Shown here piece after piece: positions 62,901 to 64,000 of a stretch of 64,000 nucleotides of DNA (positions are counted from its first letter, which is position 1; every line of letters starts with the position of its first letter). The DNA comes from Acidobacterium sp. S8 (GTDB lineage: Bacteria; Acidobacteriota; Terriglobia; Terriglobales; Acidobacteriaceae). Where the stretch lies: assembly GCF_009765985.1 (NCBI RefSeq), contig NZ_LMUM01000034.1, forward strand, positions 159,508 to 223,507, read 5' to 3'. The notes beneath the pieces were generated by a model. That model made no database searches. It was given only the letters and a program-made list of their open reading frames with translations, and was not told the origin of the DNA. Both the position numbers and the translations under genes were made by a program.

Positions 62901-64000
62901 ATGGAACGCGAGATGACATCCTCACTGCATATAGTTGCCACTGGGATTTTCTGTGCCTGCTTTCTGCTGGTTACGCTGGCGGGCTTCTGGGCTGCGCGAT
63001 GGAAGCGCGGCGACCTCGACAGCCTGGAAGAATGGGGGCTGGCCGGGCGCCGTTTCGGAACGCTGATCACGTGGTTCCTGATCGGCGGCGACTTCTATAC
63101 CGCTTACACGGTCATTGCTGTTCCGGCGGCGCTTTATGGCACAGGGGCTCCGGGATTCTTCGCCATTCCTTACTGCATCCTGCTGTATCCGTATATGATG
63201 CTGGTGCTGCCGAGACTGTGGCAGGTTTGCAACCGTCACGGTTACATAACGCTGGCCGATTTTGTGCGCGGTCGCTTCGGCAGCCGACCGCTTTCGATTG
63301 CCATTGCGCTCACGGGGATTCTGGCGACGATGCCGTATATCGCACTGCAGCTGGTGGGTATGCGCGAGGTGATTGCCGCGCTGGGCATACATGGCGAATG
63401 GCCACTGGTGGCGGCGTTTATCATTCTGGCTGCTTACACGTATTCAAGCGGGTTGAGGGCGCCGGCGGTGATTGCGATTGTGAAGGACATCATGCTGTAC
63501 ATCATGGTGCTGGCAGCGATCATCATTATCCCCATCAAGCTAGGTGGATATGCGCATATTTTTGCCGCTGCGGGCACGGTGCTGGCGCAGAAGAAGCCTG
63601 CGGCTTCGATCATTCTGCATCCCTCACAATATTTGAGTTATACGACGCTGGCATTTGGGTCGGCGATTGCGATTGTGCTCTACCCGCATACAGCTACGGG
63701 GGTATTGAGTTCTTCGAGTGGAAAGGTTATCAAGCGCAACGCTGCGCTGCTGCCTGCCTATAACCTGCTGCTGGCGCTCATCGCCTTGCTCGGTTTTGTT
63801 GCGATTGCGGCGGGAATTCATACAGCGAATTCGTCGAGCGCGGTGCCGCTGCTCTTCATGCAGGAATTTCCGGAATGGTTCTCGGGATTCTGCCTGGCAG
63901 CGATCGGCATTGGCGCGCTGGTGCCCGCTGCGATCATGTCGATTGCTTCAGCGAATTTATTTACGCGCAATCTGTATGGCGAGCTGTGGCATCGCTCGAT
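62901..64000 (+). CDS. sodium:solute symporter (MctP-like), 3' truncated by window
   Basis: About 366 residues are visible from ATG 62901 (or ATG 62913, same frame) with no stop before the window end. RWKRGDLDSLEEWGLAGRRF, FLIGGDFYTAYTVIAVPAAL, HGYITLADFVRGRFGSR and YIALQLVGMREVI match the SSS family, close to monocarboxylate (MctP) carriers, which take up lactate, pyruvate or similar acids with sodium or protons. At least nine spans are visible. MctP genes often follow a small DUF3311 gene; none is seen in the 78-bp gap. A long frame at 62849-63763 in another phase is a shadow of this gene. Confidence 0.88.
   Translation, partial: MEREMTSSLHIVATGIFCACFLLVTLAGFWAARWKRGDLDSLEEWGLAGRRFGTLITWFLIGGDFYTAYTVIAVPAALYGTGAPGFFAIPYCILLYPYMMLVLPRLWQVCNRHGYITLADFVRGRFGSRPLSIAIALTGILATMPYIALQLVGMREVIAALGIHGEWPLVAAFIILAAYTYSSGLRAPAVIAIVKDIMLYIMVLAAIIIIPIKLGGYAHIFAAAGTVLAQKKPAASIILHPSQYLSYTTLAFGSAIAIVLYPHTATGVLSSSSGKVIKRNAALLPAYNLLLALIALLGFVAIAAGIHTANSSSAVPLLFMQEFPEWFSGFCLAAIGIGALVPAAIMSIASANLFTRNLYGELWHRS

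Noticed and set aside
62849-63763. 304-codon plus-strand frame at the right end
   Set aside because: Out of phase with the symporter, whose frame is open to the window end and shows clear membrane spans and family motifs.

Overview
This 64 kb window looks like chromosomal DNA of an Acidobacteriota bacterium, most likely class Terriglobia. The evidence is a 1,161-residue Oar-like TonB-dependent receptor with an N-terminal carboxypeptidase-regulatory-like domain, several exported or membrane families I associate with that class (the DUF6677-like gene at 6272, the DUF6599-like gene at 37231, a small exported protein at 36652), many secreted glycoside hydrolases, and fairly high GC judged by eye. 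No rRNA, CRISPR array or complete IS element was seen. Assignments rest on motif recognition; no database search was run.

Layout. 1-6.9 kb: end of an ATP-grasp gene, a quinoprotein/cytochrome-like pair, galT, tRNA-Lys, an exported repeat protein, a frameshifted topoisomerase IB and two small membrane genes. 6.9-11.1 kb (minus): GNAT, GT39-like glycosyltransferase, nrnA, rbfA. 11.7-17.7 kb (plus): a sugar operon of GH27 alpha-galactosidase, MFS transporter and a large GH38-type protein. 18-36.6 kb: housekeeping genes (sucA, gatB, mfd, DUF885 peptidase-like, galU, redoxin, ruvB, gyrA) with a frameshifted GH47 alpha-mannosidase, a membrane glycosyltransferase-like protein and a small cysteine/histidine protein preceded by palindromic repeats. 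36.6-40.3 kb: small exported proteins, a candidate small RNA, tRNA-Thr and a Tat-exported sugar isomerase-like protein. 40.3-43.1 kb: an accessory segment with a GIY-YIG nuclease, a DGQHR/DndB-like gene split by an in-frame TGA and a TIR/deoxyribosyltransferase-like protein. 43.3-64 kb: PaiB-like flavoprotein, enoyl-CoA hydratase, TPR proteins, the Oar-like receptor, a methyltransferase, a VCBS-repeat protein, STAS, nusB plus a fused lumazine synthase, an MFS pump, GH76, a ribbon-helix-helix regulator with a membrane SRPBCC partner, acyl-CoA dehydrogenase and the start of a sodium:solute symporter.

How the genes fit together. GH27, galT and galU can take alpha-galactosides through galactose-1-phosphate and UDP-glucose. 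GH38, GH47 and GH76 are all mannose-active families, suggesting use of mannan or N-glycan. The items most worth a second look are the interrupted DGQHR gene coupled to a GIY-YIG nuclease next to a TIR-like gene, the cysteine/histidine protein with its upstream palindromes, the regulator whose start codon lies inside a 30-bp palindrome, the promoter-hairpin unit at 38.5 kb, and a cytochrome-like lipoprotein whose haem motif reads CGGCR. Three genes are broken by one base each, so either real decay or base-level sequence error must be considered.
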